Shown: one piece after another, positions 44,642 through 53,905 of the stretch
How positions within the stretch are numbered: the stretch's first letter is position 1
Layout of the letters: every line of letters begins with the position of its first letter
Source of the DNA: Falsihalocynthiibacter halioticoli
GTDB taxonomy: Bacteria; Pseudomonadota; Alphaproteobacteria; Rhodobacterales; Rhodobacteraceae
Length of the DNA: 64,000 nucleotides
Reading direction: 5' to 3'
Assembly: GCF_025802015.1 (NCBI RefSeq)
Contig: NZ_JAOYFC010000004.1
Coordinates: forward strand, 89,762-153,761
Translations under genes and position numbers: made by a program
Notes under the pieces: model-generated
The model's database searches: none
Seen by the model: only the letters and a program-made list of their open reading frames with translations
Told to the model about the DNA's origin: nothing

Positions 44642-44980
44642 GTGAAACTGATTATTGCTGCAATCAAGCCGTTCAAGCTCGAAGAGGTGCGTGAGGCACT
44701 CACCGCGATTGGTGTTCGGGGCATGATGGTTACAGAAATCAAAGGCTTCGGCTCACAATCCGGCCACACCGAGATCTACCGTGGTGCTGAGTATGCGGTG
44801 AATTTTGTGCCGAAAGTGAAGCTTGAAATTGCTGTTTCTGCGGCCATGGCCGACCAGGTGGTCGATACCATCCAGAAAACCGCCAAAACCGACAAGATCG
44901 GCGACGGCAAGATTTTCGTACTCGACGTGGCTCAAGCGGTCCGCGTGCGCACAGGCGAAACAAACGAAGACGCGCTTTAA
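44642..44980 (+). CDS. glnK: Nitrogen regulatory protein P-II
   Basis: 112-aa signal integrator sensing 2-oxoglutarate, ATP/ADP and glutamine through uridylylation. GTG start at 44642 after AAGGGG gives the universal start (VKLIIAAIKPFKLEEVREAL). The T-loop tyrosine Tyr51 is present in GHTEIYRGAEY. It is followed by amtB after 29 bases, the classic glnK-amtB operon; GlnK would plug AmtB when nitrogen is plentiful. A TATAAT box at 44496-44501 lies 140 bases upstream; no convincing sigma-54 promoter was found. Confidence 0.96.
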   Translation: MKLIIAAIKPFKLEEVREALTAIGVRGMMVTEIKGFGSQSGHTEIYRGAEYAVNFVPKVKLEIAVSAAMADQVVDTIQKTAKTDKIGDGKIFVLDVAQAVRVRTGETNEDAL

Positions 44981-45009
44981 GGCGCAGCCGTCACCAAAGG
45001 ACGAAAGAC

Positions 45010-46341
45010 ATGAAACTTACTAAACTCATCCCGCTAAGCGCGACCGCTGCACTTCTGCCGCTCGCTGGCTTTGCACAAGACGCTGAGGTTGCTGTTGCCG
45101 TGCCAACAGACTCCGTCTTTATCCTCAACTCGCTGTTGTTCCTCATTGGCGGTTTCCTTGTGTTCTGGATGGCCGCCGGATTTGCGATGCTCGAAGCGGG
45201 CCTCGTGCGCTCCAAGAACGTTGCTATGCAGCTTACCAAGAACATGGGCCTCTTTGGTCTTGCTGCGATCTTTTATTACCTCATCGGTTACAACCTCATG
45301 TACCCACTTGGTACATGGTCGGTTGACGGCGTCCTCTCAGGTGTCTTCGGCCCTGGTGTGCTTGAAGCTGTTGGCGTAACAGCCGAAGAGGCAGACGATT
45401 ACGGCTATGCCGCAACTGGTTCTGACTTCTTCTTCCAGCTGATGTTCTGTGCGGCGACTGCGTCCATCGTTTCCGGTACTCTCGCCGAGCGTATCAAACT
45501 GTGGCCATTCCTGATCTTCACGATCGTTCTCACAGCAGTCATCTACCCAATTCAGGCTTCCTGGAAGTGGGGCGGTGGTTTCCTCGACGAAGCTGGCTTC
45601 CTTGATTTCGCCGGTTCCACAGTTGTTCACTCCGTTGGTGGCTGGGCTGCTCTAACTGGTGCGCTGATCCTCGGACCACGTATCGGCAAGTACAAAGACG
45701 GCAAAACTATCCCAATGATGGGCTCCAACCTGACACTCGCTACGCTCGGAACCTTCATCCTCTGGATGGGCTGGTTCGGATTTAACGGTGGCTCGCAGCT
45801 TGCAATGGGTTCCGTAGGTGATGTTGCCGATGTATCGCGCATCTTCTCCAACACGAACGCTGCTGCTGCTGGTGGTCTGATCACAGCGCTGCTGCTGACA
45901 CAGTTCCTCTACAAAAAGCCAGACCTTACAATGGTACTGAACGGTGCACTTGCTGGTCTCGTGTCGATCACAGCCGAGCCGCTGACACCAACTCTTGGTG
46001 GTGCGACGCTGATCGGTGCTGTTGGTGGTGTGATCGTGGTGTTCGCGGTTCCAATGCTCGACAAGCTTAAAATCGACGATGTTGTGGGTGCGATCCCTGT
46101 ACACCTTATTGCAGGTATCTGGGGCACAATCGCTGTTGTCTTCACAAACCCTGACGCTTCGCTTGGTACACAGCTCTACTCGATCGTAGTGGTTGGCGTA
46201 TTCACAGTGGTTGCTTCCGGTATCCTGTGGTTCATCCTTGCTAAGACAGTGGGCATCCGCGTTAGCGAAGAAGACGAAATCACTGGCCTCGACCAAGCCG
46301 AGCTTGGCATGGAAGCCTATCCAGAGTTCGCTCAAGGCTAA
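45010..46341 (+). CDS. amtB: Ammonium transporter
   Basis: 443 aa Amt channel for ammonium. It has a cleavable signal peptide (1-22, ending AGFA) and eleven membrane helices. Recognisable text: GGFLVFWMAAGFAMLEAGLV, FLDFAGSTVVHSVGGWAALT with pore His, and NTNAAAAGGLITA. A Rho-independent terminator follows. Regulated with glnK. Confidence 0.97.
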   Translation: MKLTKLIPLSATAALLPLAGFAQDAEVAVAVPTDSVFILNSLLFLIGGFLVFWMAAGFAMLEAGLVRSKNVAMQLTKNMGLFGLAAIFYYLIGYNLMYPLGTWSVDGVLSGVFGPGVLEAVGVTAEEADDYGYAATGSDFFFQLMFCAATASIVSGTLAERIKLWPFLIFTIVLTAVIYPIQASWKWGGGFLDEAGFLDFAGSTVVHSVGGWAALTGALILGPRIGKYKDGKTIPMMGSNLTLATLGTFILWMGWFGFNGGSQLAMGSVGDVADVSRIFSNTNAAAAGGLITALLLTQFLYKKPDLTMVLNGALAGLVSITAEPLTPTLGGATLIGAVGGVIVVFAVPMLDKLKIDDVVGAIPVHLIAGIWGTIAVVFTNPDASLGTQLYSIVVVGVFTVVASGILWFILAKTVGIRVSEEDEITGLDQAELGMEAYPEFAQG

Positions 46342-46360
46342 GCCTTAACAAAATCCAAGG

Positions 46361-46390
46361 AAAAGCCCGCTCATTTGAAGCGGGCTTTTT
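46361..46390 (+). terminator. Rho-independent terminator after amtB
   Basis: Perfect 10-bp stem (46361-46370 with 46380-46389), nine-base loop, five T. Ends the glnK-amtB transcript. Confidence 0.92.
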
Positions 46391-46446
46391 CATTTCAGGC
46401 GACGCGAATGGTTGACGTGCGGCCAACTGAGACCAAAACTAGCTGC

Positions 46447-46854
46447 ATGACCAAACCTGAGCCTCCATTCCAATCTCCCGAAATCGCTGCTGTATTCGCT
46501 GGGTTTCCCGCTGGTGTGCGGCCAACTCTACTTGCGGTTCGGGAGTTGCTATTCGCTGAGGCTCGTGCAGATTCTGAAGTTGGCGAGGTGTCCGAAACGC
46601 TGAAGTGGGGGCAGCCATCGTATGTACCGACACGCGCAAACACTGGCACGCCGTTGCGCCTTGGCGTTGCAAAGACCGGAGAAGCCGCCGTTTTCGTTCA
46701 TTGCCAAACTACGGTCGTTCATGATTTCCAGAACCTTTTTCCCGATGCCTTTGCTTATGAAGGCAATCGTGCGGTTTTGCTTGCAGACCTGAACGAAGAG
46801 CGGCGTGCCGGCTTGCGGATGCTGATCCGAAGCTGTTTGCGTTATAAGCTCTAG
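46447..46854 (+). CDS. DUF1801 domain protein
   Basis: 135 aa. The YdhG-like DUF1801 fold is seen in VRPTLLAVRELLFAEA, SETLKWGQPSYVP and LRMLIRSCLRYKL. Function unknown. The ATG at 46447 (MTKPEPPFQ) is used because the earlier in-frame start at 46375 lies inside the amtB terminator. Its stop is interlocked with the mcd stop (CTAG). Confidence 0.85.
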   Translation: MTKPEPPFQSPEIAAVFAGFPAGVRPTLLAVRELLFAEARADSEVGEVSETLKWGQPSYVPTRANTGTPLRLGVAKTGEAAVFVHCQTTVVHDFQNLFPDAFAYEGNRAVLLADLNEERRAGLRMLIRSCLRYKL

Positions 46855-48530
46855 CCCAAAAGTCTGCGTGCGATCACCTGAGCTTGAATTTCAGCAGCAC
46901 CTTCAAAAATATTCAGGATACGTGCGTCACAGAGGATGCGGCTGATCTGATACTCAAGCGCAAAGCCGTTGCCACCATGGATTTGCAACGCATTGTCCGC
47001 AGCCGCCCACGCGACGCGTGCGCCCAGTAGCTTAGCCATTCCGGCCTCTAGATCACAGCGCCTGTCGTTATCCTTCTCAGCGGCGGCGTGATAGCTTAGC
47101 TGTCGGGCGATCATAATTTCGACGGCCATCATCGCCAGTTTTCCGCCAACGCGTGGGAAATTTATGAGGCTCTTGCCGAATTGCTTTCGGTCTATGGCGT
47201 ATTGCATCCCGACCTCTAGGGCGTTTTGGGCCACGCCAATCGCACGTGCGGCAGTTTGGATGCGCGCGCTTTCGAAGGTCTGCATGAGCTGTTTAAAGCC
47301 TTTACCCTCTTCTCCGCCCAGGAGGTTCTCTGCATCCACCTTGAAGCCGTCGAAAGCCAGCTCGTATTCCTTCATGCCGCGATAGCCAAGCACCTCTATC
47401 TCGCCGCCGGTCATCCCAGCGCTAGGGAAATCTTCGGTTTCGGTTGCCGGCTCTTTTTCTGCCAAGAACATCGAGAGACCTTTGTGATCGCCGTTGTCCG
47501 GGTCAGTGCGGGCAAGGAGTGTCATGACGTTTGTGCGGGCGGCATGAGTGATCCACGTTTTATTGCCGGTGATCGAATAGGTTTCACCTTCGCGAATTGC
47601 ACGGGTCCGCAGGCTACCGAGGTCGCTTCCGGTGTTGGGTTCGGTAAACACGGCGGTGGGTAGTGTCTCGCCTGAAGCGATACGGGGAAGCCAGCTTTGT
47701 TTCTGCTCTTCAGTGCCCCCGCAAAGGATCAATTCCGCGGCAATCTCGCTCCGCGTGCCGAGGCTTCCAACGCCAATATAACCGCGAGATAATTCTTCGG
47801 AGACGACGCACATCGAAGCTTTAGACAGGCCAAAGCCACCGTATTCCTCTGGGATGGTTAGGCCAAACACGCCTAGCTCGGCCATTTCCTCAATGATCGC
47901 CATTGGAATGAGTTCATCCTTGAGGTGCCATTCATGCGCATTCGGAGCGACGCGCTCATCCGCAAAGCGGCGGAATTGGTCGCGGATCATTTCCAGATCC
48001 TCATCAAGCGCCGTGGCGCCGAATGTGGCGTGGCCATGGTTGGCTTGCATAAGCTCGACCAATTGGGTGCGCGCCGCTGAGGAGTTGCCTTGGGCCATCA
48101 GGCGCTCAACAGCGGGCGCGCTCAAAGCCGATGGAGAAATGCCGATGTCCTGCAATCGGGCGGTCTCTCCTTGGCTCATAGGAATGCCTCCTGCGATTTG
48201 GCAAAGGTACTCGCCAAAGCCGATCTGGAGGATCAATTGTTCAATTTCGGTAAAGCCATTGTCAGCAACAAGTTTTTCGGCCCAATGGTGCAACTGCGTG
48301 AGCGCGAGCTGATACGTAGCGAACCAAGACAGCGCATGGGCTGCGTATTGATGCTCTTCAAGGAGGGCCGCATCAATACGCCCGTCCTTGCTCAGCTTTT
48401 TGCGCAAGTTTTCCTTTGCTTCAGCGAGAAGCGCATCGACGGCGACGATGCTTTCGGCAGTAAGAGAAAGCAGGTTTGGGAGTACGGGAGTCGCGGCTTG
48501 GTTAAACATATCTTGTCCGTCGTGTGGCAT
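46851..48530 (-). CDS. mcd: Methylsuccinyl-CoA dehydrogenase (acyl-CoA dehydrogenase family)
   Basis: 559 aa FAD enzyme; an acyl-CoA dehydrogenase core (about 175-559) preceded by a 170-aa helical N-terminal extension. That extension and the text SEELSRGYIGVGSLGTRSEI match methylsuccinyl-CoA dehydrogenase, the ethylmalonyl-CoA-pathway enzyme oxidising (2S)-methylsuccinyl-CoA to mesaconyl-CoA. Catalytic Glu region and FAD site (TEPNTGSDLGSLRTRA, ITHAARTNVMTLLA, QIHGGNGFALEYQ) are intact. GAGGG precedes the ATG at 48530. Electrons would go to EtfAB, encoded 9 kb away. The assignment is by recognition of architecture and would need a family tree. Confidence 0.85.
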   Translation of the reverse strand: MPHDGQDMFNQAATPVLPNLLSLTAESIVAVDALLAEAKENLRKKLSKDGRIDAALLEEHQYAAHALSWFATYQLALTQLHHWAEKLVADNGFTEIEQLILQIGFGEYLCQIAGGIPMSQGETARLQDIGISPSALSAPAVERLMAQGNSSAARTQLVELMQANHGHATFGATALDEDLEMIRDQFRRFADERVAPNAHEWHLKDELIPMAIIEEMAELGVFGLTIPEEYGGFGLSKASMCVVSEELSRGYIGVGSLGTRSEIAAELILCGGTEEQKQSWLPRIASGETLPTAVFTEPNTGSDLGSLRTRAIREGETYSITGNKTWITHAARTNVMTLLARTDPDNGDHKGLSMFLAEKEPATETEDFPSAGMTGGEIEVLGYRGMKEYELAFDGFKVDAENLLGGEEGKGFKQLMQTFESARIQTAARAIGVAQNALEVGMQYAIDRKQFGKSLINFPRVGGKLAMMAVEIMIARQLSYHAAAEKDNDRRCDLEAGMAKLLGARVAWAAADNALQIHGGNGFALEYQISRILCDARILNIFEGAAEIQAQVIARRLLG

Positions 48531-48690
48531 GGCACCCTCGCTGTTTGGCTGAAACCTCAATAACCACTTCGCAGTCGCAGCGCAACAAAAATGCGTTCAG
48601 AGATAAGTTTGCCTCATTTTATAACTTTCTCGTTTTGTGGTGGCTTGCGCTTTTAATCGGCGTATAACGTGGGGCCAACGGAGATAATCT

Positions 48691-49461
48691 ATGCTGTCCT
48701 TCTTTCCAGAGTTAGGTTTTTTACCCTTTGTTTTTGCTTGCTTAATCACGGTTATCGCAGGGTTTGTTAAGGGTGCTACCGGCTTTGCAATGCCGATGAT
48801 TATGATCTCCGGTCTTGCATCAATCTTAAGCGCAGAGGCGGCTTTGGCTGCCTTGATCTTGCCGACTGTTGTTACAAATGCTGCGCAAGCATTGCGGCAG
48901 GGATTCGGTTCGGCTCTGGAATCGGCCAAGAAGTATCGTCTCTATCTCGGGCTGGTCTTGGTGTTCATTCTGGGCAGTGCGCAACTCGTAAGTATCTTGC
49001 CGCAGAAGCTCCTGTTCATATTGATCGGTGCGCCCATCACACTCTTTTCTGTTACCCAAATCATGGGGTGGACCTTACAGATCAGGCCGGAGCACAAGCG
49101 CAGGGCCGAAATTATTATCGGAAGCTTTGCAGGGTTCGTTGGAGGTTTGTCTGGCGTTTGGGGCCCGCCGACAGTCGCCTATCTCACAGCTCTGAACACC
49201 GAAAAGCGCGAGCAAATCCGCATACAAGGCGTTATCTATGGGCTTGGGGCCGTGGCGCTTCTTCTGGCGCATATCAAGTCGGGGGTGTTTAACGCTGATT
49301 CTGCGCCTTTCTCCGCTCTTATGCTGGTCCCAGCGATGATTGGGATGTGGGTAGGAGTGAAGGTTCAGGATCGCCTCGATCAAGCTAAATTCAAGAAGGT
49401 AACTCTTTTCGTTTTGATGATCGCAGGATTGAACTTGGTGCGTCGTGGTTTGATCGGATAG
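48691..49461 (+). CDS. TauE/SafE family sulfite exporter-like permease
   Basis: 256 aa, seven or eight membrane helices, anion permease of the TauE/SafE (DUF81) family. Characteristic FVKGATGFAMPMIMISGLAS near the N-terminus and the repeat FAGFVGGLSGVWGPPTVAYL in the middle. Exports sulfite, sulfoacetate or similar anions in characterised cases; substrate here unknown. Divergent from mcd. Confidence 0.9.
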   Translation: MLSFFPELGFLPFVFACLITVIAGFVKGATGFAMPMIMISGLASILSAEAALAALILPTVVTNAAQALRQGFGSALESAKKYRLYLGLVLVFILGSAQLVSILPQKLLFILIGAPITLFSVTQIMGWTLQIRPEHKRRAEIIIGSFAGFVGGLSGVWGPPTVAYLTALNTEKREQIRIQGVIYGLGAVALLLAHIKSGVFNADSAPFSALMLVPAMIGMWVGVKVQDRLDQAKFKKVTLFVLMIAGLNLVRRGLIG

Positions 49462-49463
49462 AA

Positions 49464-49492
49464 AAACGCCCCAACCAACTGGTGGGGCGTTT
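49464..49492. terminator. Bidirectional terminator between TauE-like gene and pckA
   Basis: A 10-bp stem (49464-49473 with 49483-49492) flanked by A on the left and T on the right, between two convergent genes, so it can stop both. Confidence 0.85.
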
Positions 49493-49520
49493 GTAGTTTC
49501 TCTCTACAATTCGGTAAGCG

Positions 49521-51119
49521 TTAGCCAATGGCTGCAGCGCGTACGTCCTCGTCAATGTGATCTTCGTATTGGGCAAAGTTCTCCGAGAACATTGTGACAA
49601 GCTTTTCTGCCTGACGATCATAGGCTTCGGGGTTGTCCCATGTGCGGCGAGGATCAAGAAGAATATCCGCGACACCGTCAACAGAAACCGGAACATCAAA
49701 ACCGAAGTTCGGGTCTTTGCGGAAGACCGCTTTATTCAGGGAGCCATCAAGCGCCGCGGTGAGCAAAGCACGTGTCGCCTTGATCGGCATCCGCGAACCG
49801 GTTCCGTATGCGCCGCCGGTCCAGCCGGTGTTCACAAGCCAGCAGGTTGCGCCGTGCTTCGCGATTTTGTCGCGCAGAAGGTTGCCATAAACCTCGGGGC
49901 GGCGTGGCATGAAGGGTGCGCCGAAACAGGTTGAGAACGTGGGCTCCGGCTCGGTAACGCCACGCTCTGTACCCGCGACCTTAGACGTGAAGCCGGACAG
50001 GAAGTGATACATGGCCTGTGCAGGCGTCAGGCGACTGATCGGAGGAAGCACGCCGAACGCATCACATGTCAGCATGATGATGTTTTTCGGATGGCCGCCA
50101 AGCGCGCTTTGCGAGGCGTTGGAAATATACTCCAGCGGATATGCACAGCGCATGTTTGCGGTAAGGCTATCGTCTTTGAAGTCCAGTTCCTTTGTATGCG
50201 GATCAAAGACCATATTCTCGATTACGGTTCCGAATTTCTTTGTCGTTTCAAAGATTTCCGGCTCGGCCTCTGCCGACAGGTTGATCGTTTTCGCATAGCA
50301 CCCGCCTTCGAAGTTGAAGGTGCCGCGATCAGACCAGCCATGCTCGTCATCGCCAATCAGGACGCGTGCCGGGTCTGCGGAAAGCGTCGTTTTCCCCGTG
50401 CCGGAAAGACCGAAGAAAATTGCTGTATCGACCGGATTGCCCGGCGCGTGGTTGGCCGAGCAGTGCATCGGCATGATGCCTTTGTCAGGCAGCAGGTAAT
50501 TCAGAAGCGAGAAGACGGATTTCTTGTTCTCACCCGCATATTCCGTACCCGCAATCAGGATGAGTTTCTTGTCAAAGTTCATCGTGATGACGGTTTCGCT
50601 CCGGCATCCATGGCGCTCAGGGTCGGCCTTGAAGCTCGGGCAGTTGATGATCGTGAACTCGGGTACGAAATCCTCCAGCTCATCAAGCTCGGGGCGACGT
50701 AGGAGGTGACGAATAAATAATCCGTGCCACGCGAGCTCTGTCACAACACGCACATCAAGACGTTGGCTCGCATCTGCGCCACCGAAAAGGTCCTGAACGA
50801 AATAGTCGCCGCCCTTCATGTGCTCCAGAATGTCGGCGTAAAGAACGTCGAACTTTTCTGGTTCCATTGCTCCGTTGTTGTCCCACCAGATGTTCTCATC
50901 GACGCTTGGTGTGCGCACGACGAATTTGTCTTTGGGAGAACGACCTGTGTGCTTTCCGGTCGAAACGAGCAATGTGCCGCCTTGGCCGAGCGTACCTTCG
51001 CCGCGCTTCAGCGAAGCTTCGACAAGGGCAGGTTCTAGGAAGTTGTAGTAGATGTTTCCAAGGTCGGAAATTCCTTGGGATTCCAAAGTGAAGGAAGGGT
51101 TCACACAACCGTGTGTCAT
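49521..51119 (-). CDS. pckA: Phosphoenolpyruvate carboxykinase (ATP)
   Basis: Gluconeogenic enzyme converting oxaloacetate to phosphoenolpyruvate with ATP. 532 aa. Motifs: GTLLVSTGKHTGRSPKDKFV, Walker A GLSGTGKTTLS, metal/kinase-2 site LIGDDEHGWSDRG and FEGGCYAK. The ATG at 51119 has GAGGAGC; the longer frame is upstream leader. It is divergent from chvI, the conserved alphaproteobacterial order. Its 347-base leader region contains a GTTTGCGCAAAC palindrome and a hairpin. Confidence 0.97.
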   Translation of the reverse strand: MTHGCVNPSFTLESQGISDLGNIYYNFLEPALVEASLKRGEGTLGQGGTLLVSTGKHTGRSPKDKFVVRTPSVDENIWWDNNGAMEPEKFDVLYADILEHMKGGDYFVQDLFGGADASQRLDVRVVTELAWHGLFIRHLLRRPELDELEDFVPEFTIINCPSFKADPERHGCRSETVITMNFDKKLILIAGTEYAGENKKSVFSLLNYLLPDKGIMPMHCSANHAPGNPVDTAIFFGLSGTGKTTLSADPARVLIGDDEHGWSDRGTFNFEGGCYAKTINLSAEAEPEIFETTKKFGTVIENMVFDPHTKELDFKDDSLTANMRCAYPLEYISNASQSALGGHPKNIIMLTCDAFGVLPPISRLTPAQAMYHFLSGFTSKVAGTERGVTEPEPTFSTCFGAPFMPRRPEVYGNLLRDKIAKHGATCWLVNTGWTGGAYGTGSRMPIKATRALLTAALDGSLNKAVFRKDPNFGFDVPVSVDGVADILLDPRRTWDNPEAYDRQAEKLVTMFSENFAQYEDHIDEDVRAAAIG

Positions 51120-51131
51120 AATCAAGCTCCT

Positions 51132-51153
51132 CGTGCCGTGTCCGCGCGGCACG
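51132..51153 (-). promoter_or_regulatory. Leader hairpin of pckA
   Basis: Seven-base perfect arms (51132-51138 and 51147-51153) around eight bases, directly before the pckA ribosome site on the minus strand. It could affect translation or mRNA stability. Confidence 0.4.
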
Positions 51154-51262
51154 CAATCTCTTGTTAAACGCGAAGGGCCAGTTTCGCGTACCAGTCGTGG
51201 GCCCGACTGATTTGACCAACTTATCATAGCTTTAGGAGATTTGAACCGTGCGGATACGCGCA

Positions 51263-51274
51263 GTTTGCGCAAAC
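51263..51274. promoter_or_regulatory. Palindromic operator candidate between pckA and chvI
   Basis: GTTTGCGCAAAC is a perfect 12-base palindrome with a central CG, a pattern typical of LacI-family operators. It lies 144 bases before pckA and 193 before chvI. In Sinorhizobium a LacI-type regulator (PckR) controls pckA; whether this is the same system is inference. The rest of the gap (51154-51262, 51275-51466) shows nothing I can name. Confidence 0.45.
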
Positions 51275-51466
51275 AGTTCAACGTTAGCGCAAGCATTGTC
51301 GCCAAAGTTTCCGATAATGCACGGCCAGATGTGAAAACTTATGCCTTTTGGGGCACATTGTCTTTCAAACCCGAGAAGCGATTCGCAGTTAGTTGTTGAT
51401 TCGGTGAACTGACTTAAGGACAATGGCTGAAAAATTGGGCAGTCATAACAATAAGAGGAAAAATCC

Positions 51467-52168
51467 ATGTCGAAGATCGCTTTGGTCGACGATGACAGGA
51501 ATATCCTGACGTCGGTTGCAATGACCCTCGAAGCTGAGGGTTTTGAAGTTGAGACATATAACGACGGTCAATCCGCACTAGACGCTTTTAACAAGCGGCT
51601 TCCGGACATGGCTGTTCTTGATATCAAAATGCCGCGTATGGACGGCATGGACCTGCTTCAGCGCCTGCGTCAGAAAACGAAAATGCCCGTCATTTTCCTG
51701 ACGTCCAAGGATGACGAGATTGACGAAGTCCTCGGTCTGCGGATGGGTGCGGATGACTATGTGAAGAAACCGTTCTCGCAGCGCTTGCTTGTTGAGCGGA
51801 TTCGCGCGCTGCTTCGTCGTCAGGATGCAATTGCCGGAGAGGCCATTGCTGAAACGGAAGAAACCAAAGTCATCGAGCGCGGTGAACTTCGGATGGACCC
51901 GTTGCGGCACGCGGTGTCGTGGAAGGGCAAGGATGTATCGCTTACAGTGACAGAGTTTTTGTTGCTGCAAGCTTTGGCTCAGCGTCCCGGTTTTGTAAAA
52001 AGCCGTGATCAACTGATGGACGTGGCCTATGATGATCAGGTCTATGTGGATGACCGAACCATCGACAGCCACATTAAACGTTTGCGTAAAAAGATGCGGA
52101 CCGCGGATGACGACTTTTCCGCGATCGAAACGCTCTATGGTATCGGCTACAGGTATAACGAAGAGTAG
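51467..52168 (+). CDS. chvI: Response regulator ChvI
   Basis: 233 aa OmpR/PhoB-type regulator. Receiver domain with phospho-acceptor Asp52 (AVLDIKMPRMDG), conserved Lys in TSKDDE/VKKPF; winged-helix output domain (about 130-230) with VTEFLLLQALAQRPG and IDSHIKRLRKKMR. Controls envelope, exopolysaccharide and acid responses in related bacteria. Followed after 24 bases by its sensor kinase ChvG. Confidence 0.95.
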   Translation: MSKIALVDDDRNILTSVAMTLEAEGFEVETYNDGQSALDAFNKRLPDMAVLDIKMPRMDGMDLLQRLRQKTKMPVIFLTSKDDEIDEVLGLRMGADDYVKKPFSQRLLVERIRALLRRQDAIAGEAIAETEETKVIERGELRMDPLRHAVSWKGKDVSLTVTEFLLLQALAQRPGFVKSRDQLMDVAYDDQVYVDDRTIDSHIKRLRKKMRTADDDFSAIETLYGIGYRYNEE

Positions 52169-52192
52169 TAGCCCTCAAGTATTGGTAATGGT

Positions 52193-53884
52193 GTGCGCGA
52201 TTCAGTAATGGCAAAAGAGGCGAACGTCGTCCTCGGCGAAGATTGGGACGGTCCAAGCAGTAGTGTTGAGTCCGAGTTGCGAGCGAGCCGCCGCAGACGG
52301 AACATCGTTGCGCTTAACCGTTCGCCATTGGCACGGAAAATCATCACCTTCAATTTGTTGGCGCTGGTCATCCTTGTTGCCGGCGTTCTATACCTGAATC
52401 CGTTTCGCGACAGTCTCGTTTTGCAACGTGAAAAAGGGTTGATCGTTGAGTCCCAGCTGATTGCCAATGTTTTCCAAGCGCAATTTTCAGACCAGACGAA
52501 TGTTCCCAATGCCTTTGATATTTCGAAAACGCTGCAGTCTCTCGCGCTTCCTCAAGGCGTAGAGGCCTATGCGTTTGATACGCAGGGGCGGCTGATTGCA
52601 AGCACCGAGGGGCGTGAACGGCCGGAAAACGCCGCTTTGGCAAACCTTGAAGCCAAGCAGCGCAGCACGATGATTACGGATTTCCTGAATTCGGCATGGG
52701 AGACTTTATCGGGTATATTCGGCGAAGGGCCCGAGGTTGGTGTGCAAGGGTCCATCTCTGATATGGCGAGCAATCTTGCCTCCAAAACCACCGAGGGAAC
52801 ACAGGTTCACACCGGATATGATGCGGATGGCGGAGCTATATTCGCCGTGGCGTCACCTGTTATAGTGAACGGTGTGCAAATTGGTGCGGTTGCGATAACC
52901 AGCGCTGAGGGTGAGATTGATTTCCTCGTGCGAAGTGAGCGCGAGCAAGTCTTGCAGATGTTCGTCATCGCGATTCTTGTGTCTGTTGGCCTCAGCCTCG
53001 TATTGGCCTCCACCATCGCAAATCCACTCTCTGATCTTGCCGCTGCTGCCGAGCTTGGCCGCGACAAGAACGCTCGTAAGATGAGCCCGAACCGTGTTCG
53101 TATTCCTGATCTGACGGCAAGACCGGACGAGATCGGACGGCTCTCAGGCGCGCTGCGTGGGATGGTGACGGCACTCTATGACCGTATTGAGGGCAACGAG
53201 CAGTTTGCCGCTGATGTCGCCCATGAGATCAAGAACCCGCTGGCTTCTCTGCGTTCCGCAGTGGGCACGCTTCGCGTTGCAAAGCGCGATGATCAGCGCG
53301 AGAAACTGCTTGATGTCATCGATCACGACGTTCGGCGGCTTGATCGTTTGGTGAGTGATATTTCCAACGCATCGCGTCTTGATAGCGAGTTGGTGCGTGA
53401 GGAAGAGGAGCGCTTTGATCTTCTGCATATGCTCTCCAATATTACCGACTATCTAGGGAGTGATGCCAAAAGCAAAGGCGTTGAGTTCATCTCCGATTTG
53501 CCGAACCAACCAATTTATCTGCAAGGTCTAGAAGCGCGGCTTGCGCAGGTCTTTGTGAACCTTGTGACCAACGCGATTTCGTTTTGTGACAACGGTGATG
53601 CGATCCGCGTTTGGGCGCGACAGCGTGAGAACCGTGTTCTGATCGTGGTTGAAGACACGGGCCCCGGTATTCCGGACCAAGCCTTACAGAAGATTTTCCA
53701 GCGGTTCTATTCCGAACGTCCCCCTGGTCAATTCGGTAATAACTCCGGTTTAGGGTTGGCGATTTCCAAACAGATCGTCGAAGCACATGGTGGCGTAATC
53801 TGGGCCGAGAACATTCGCCCGACAGACGCTGACATCACTTCAGAGCCACTTGGTGCGCGTTTTGTTGTTGGTCTACCGCTTTAA
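52193..53884 (+). CDS. chvG: Sensor histidine kinase ChvG
   Basis: 563 aa. Two membrane helices (about 49-69 and 260-280) flank a periplasmic sensor domain; then HAMP, dimerisation helix with His344 (FAADVAHEIKNPLASLRSAV) and HATPase with VEDTGPGIP and NNSGLGLAISKQI. The GTG at 52193 is used; ATG at 52208 is an equally possible start, as no strong ribosome site is visible. Partner of ChvI. Sets the head of a run of genes ending in HPr. Confidence 0.95.
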   Translation: MRDSVMAKEANVVLGEDWDGPSSSVESELRASRRRRNIVALNRSPLARKIITFNLLALVILVAGVLYLNPFRDSLVLQREKGLIVESQLIANVFQAQFSDQTNVPNAFDISKTLQSLALPQGVEAYAFDTQGRLIASTEGRERPENAALANLEAKQRSTMITDFLNSAWETLSGIFGEGPEVGVQGSISDMASNLASKTTEGTQVHTGYDADGGAIFAVASPVIVNGVQIGAVAITSAEGEIDFLVRSEREQVLQMFVIAILVSVGLSLVLASTIANPLSDLAAAAELGRDKNARKMSPNRVRIPDLTARPDEIGRLSGALRGMVTALYDRIEGNEQFAADVAHEIKNPLASLRSAVGTLRVAKRDDQREKLLDVIDHDVRRLDRLVSDISNASRLDSELVREEEERFDLLHMLSNITDYLGSDAKSKGVEFISDLPNQPIYLQGLEARLAQVFVNLVTNAISFCDNGDAIRVWARQRENRVLIVVEDTGPGIPDQALQKIFQRFYSERPPGQFGNNSGLGLAISKQIVEAHGGVIWAENIRPTDADITSEPLGARFVVGLPL

Positions 53885-53905
53885 GCCATCCGTGCGTGTG
53901 CTCCC

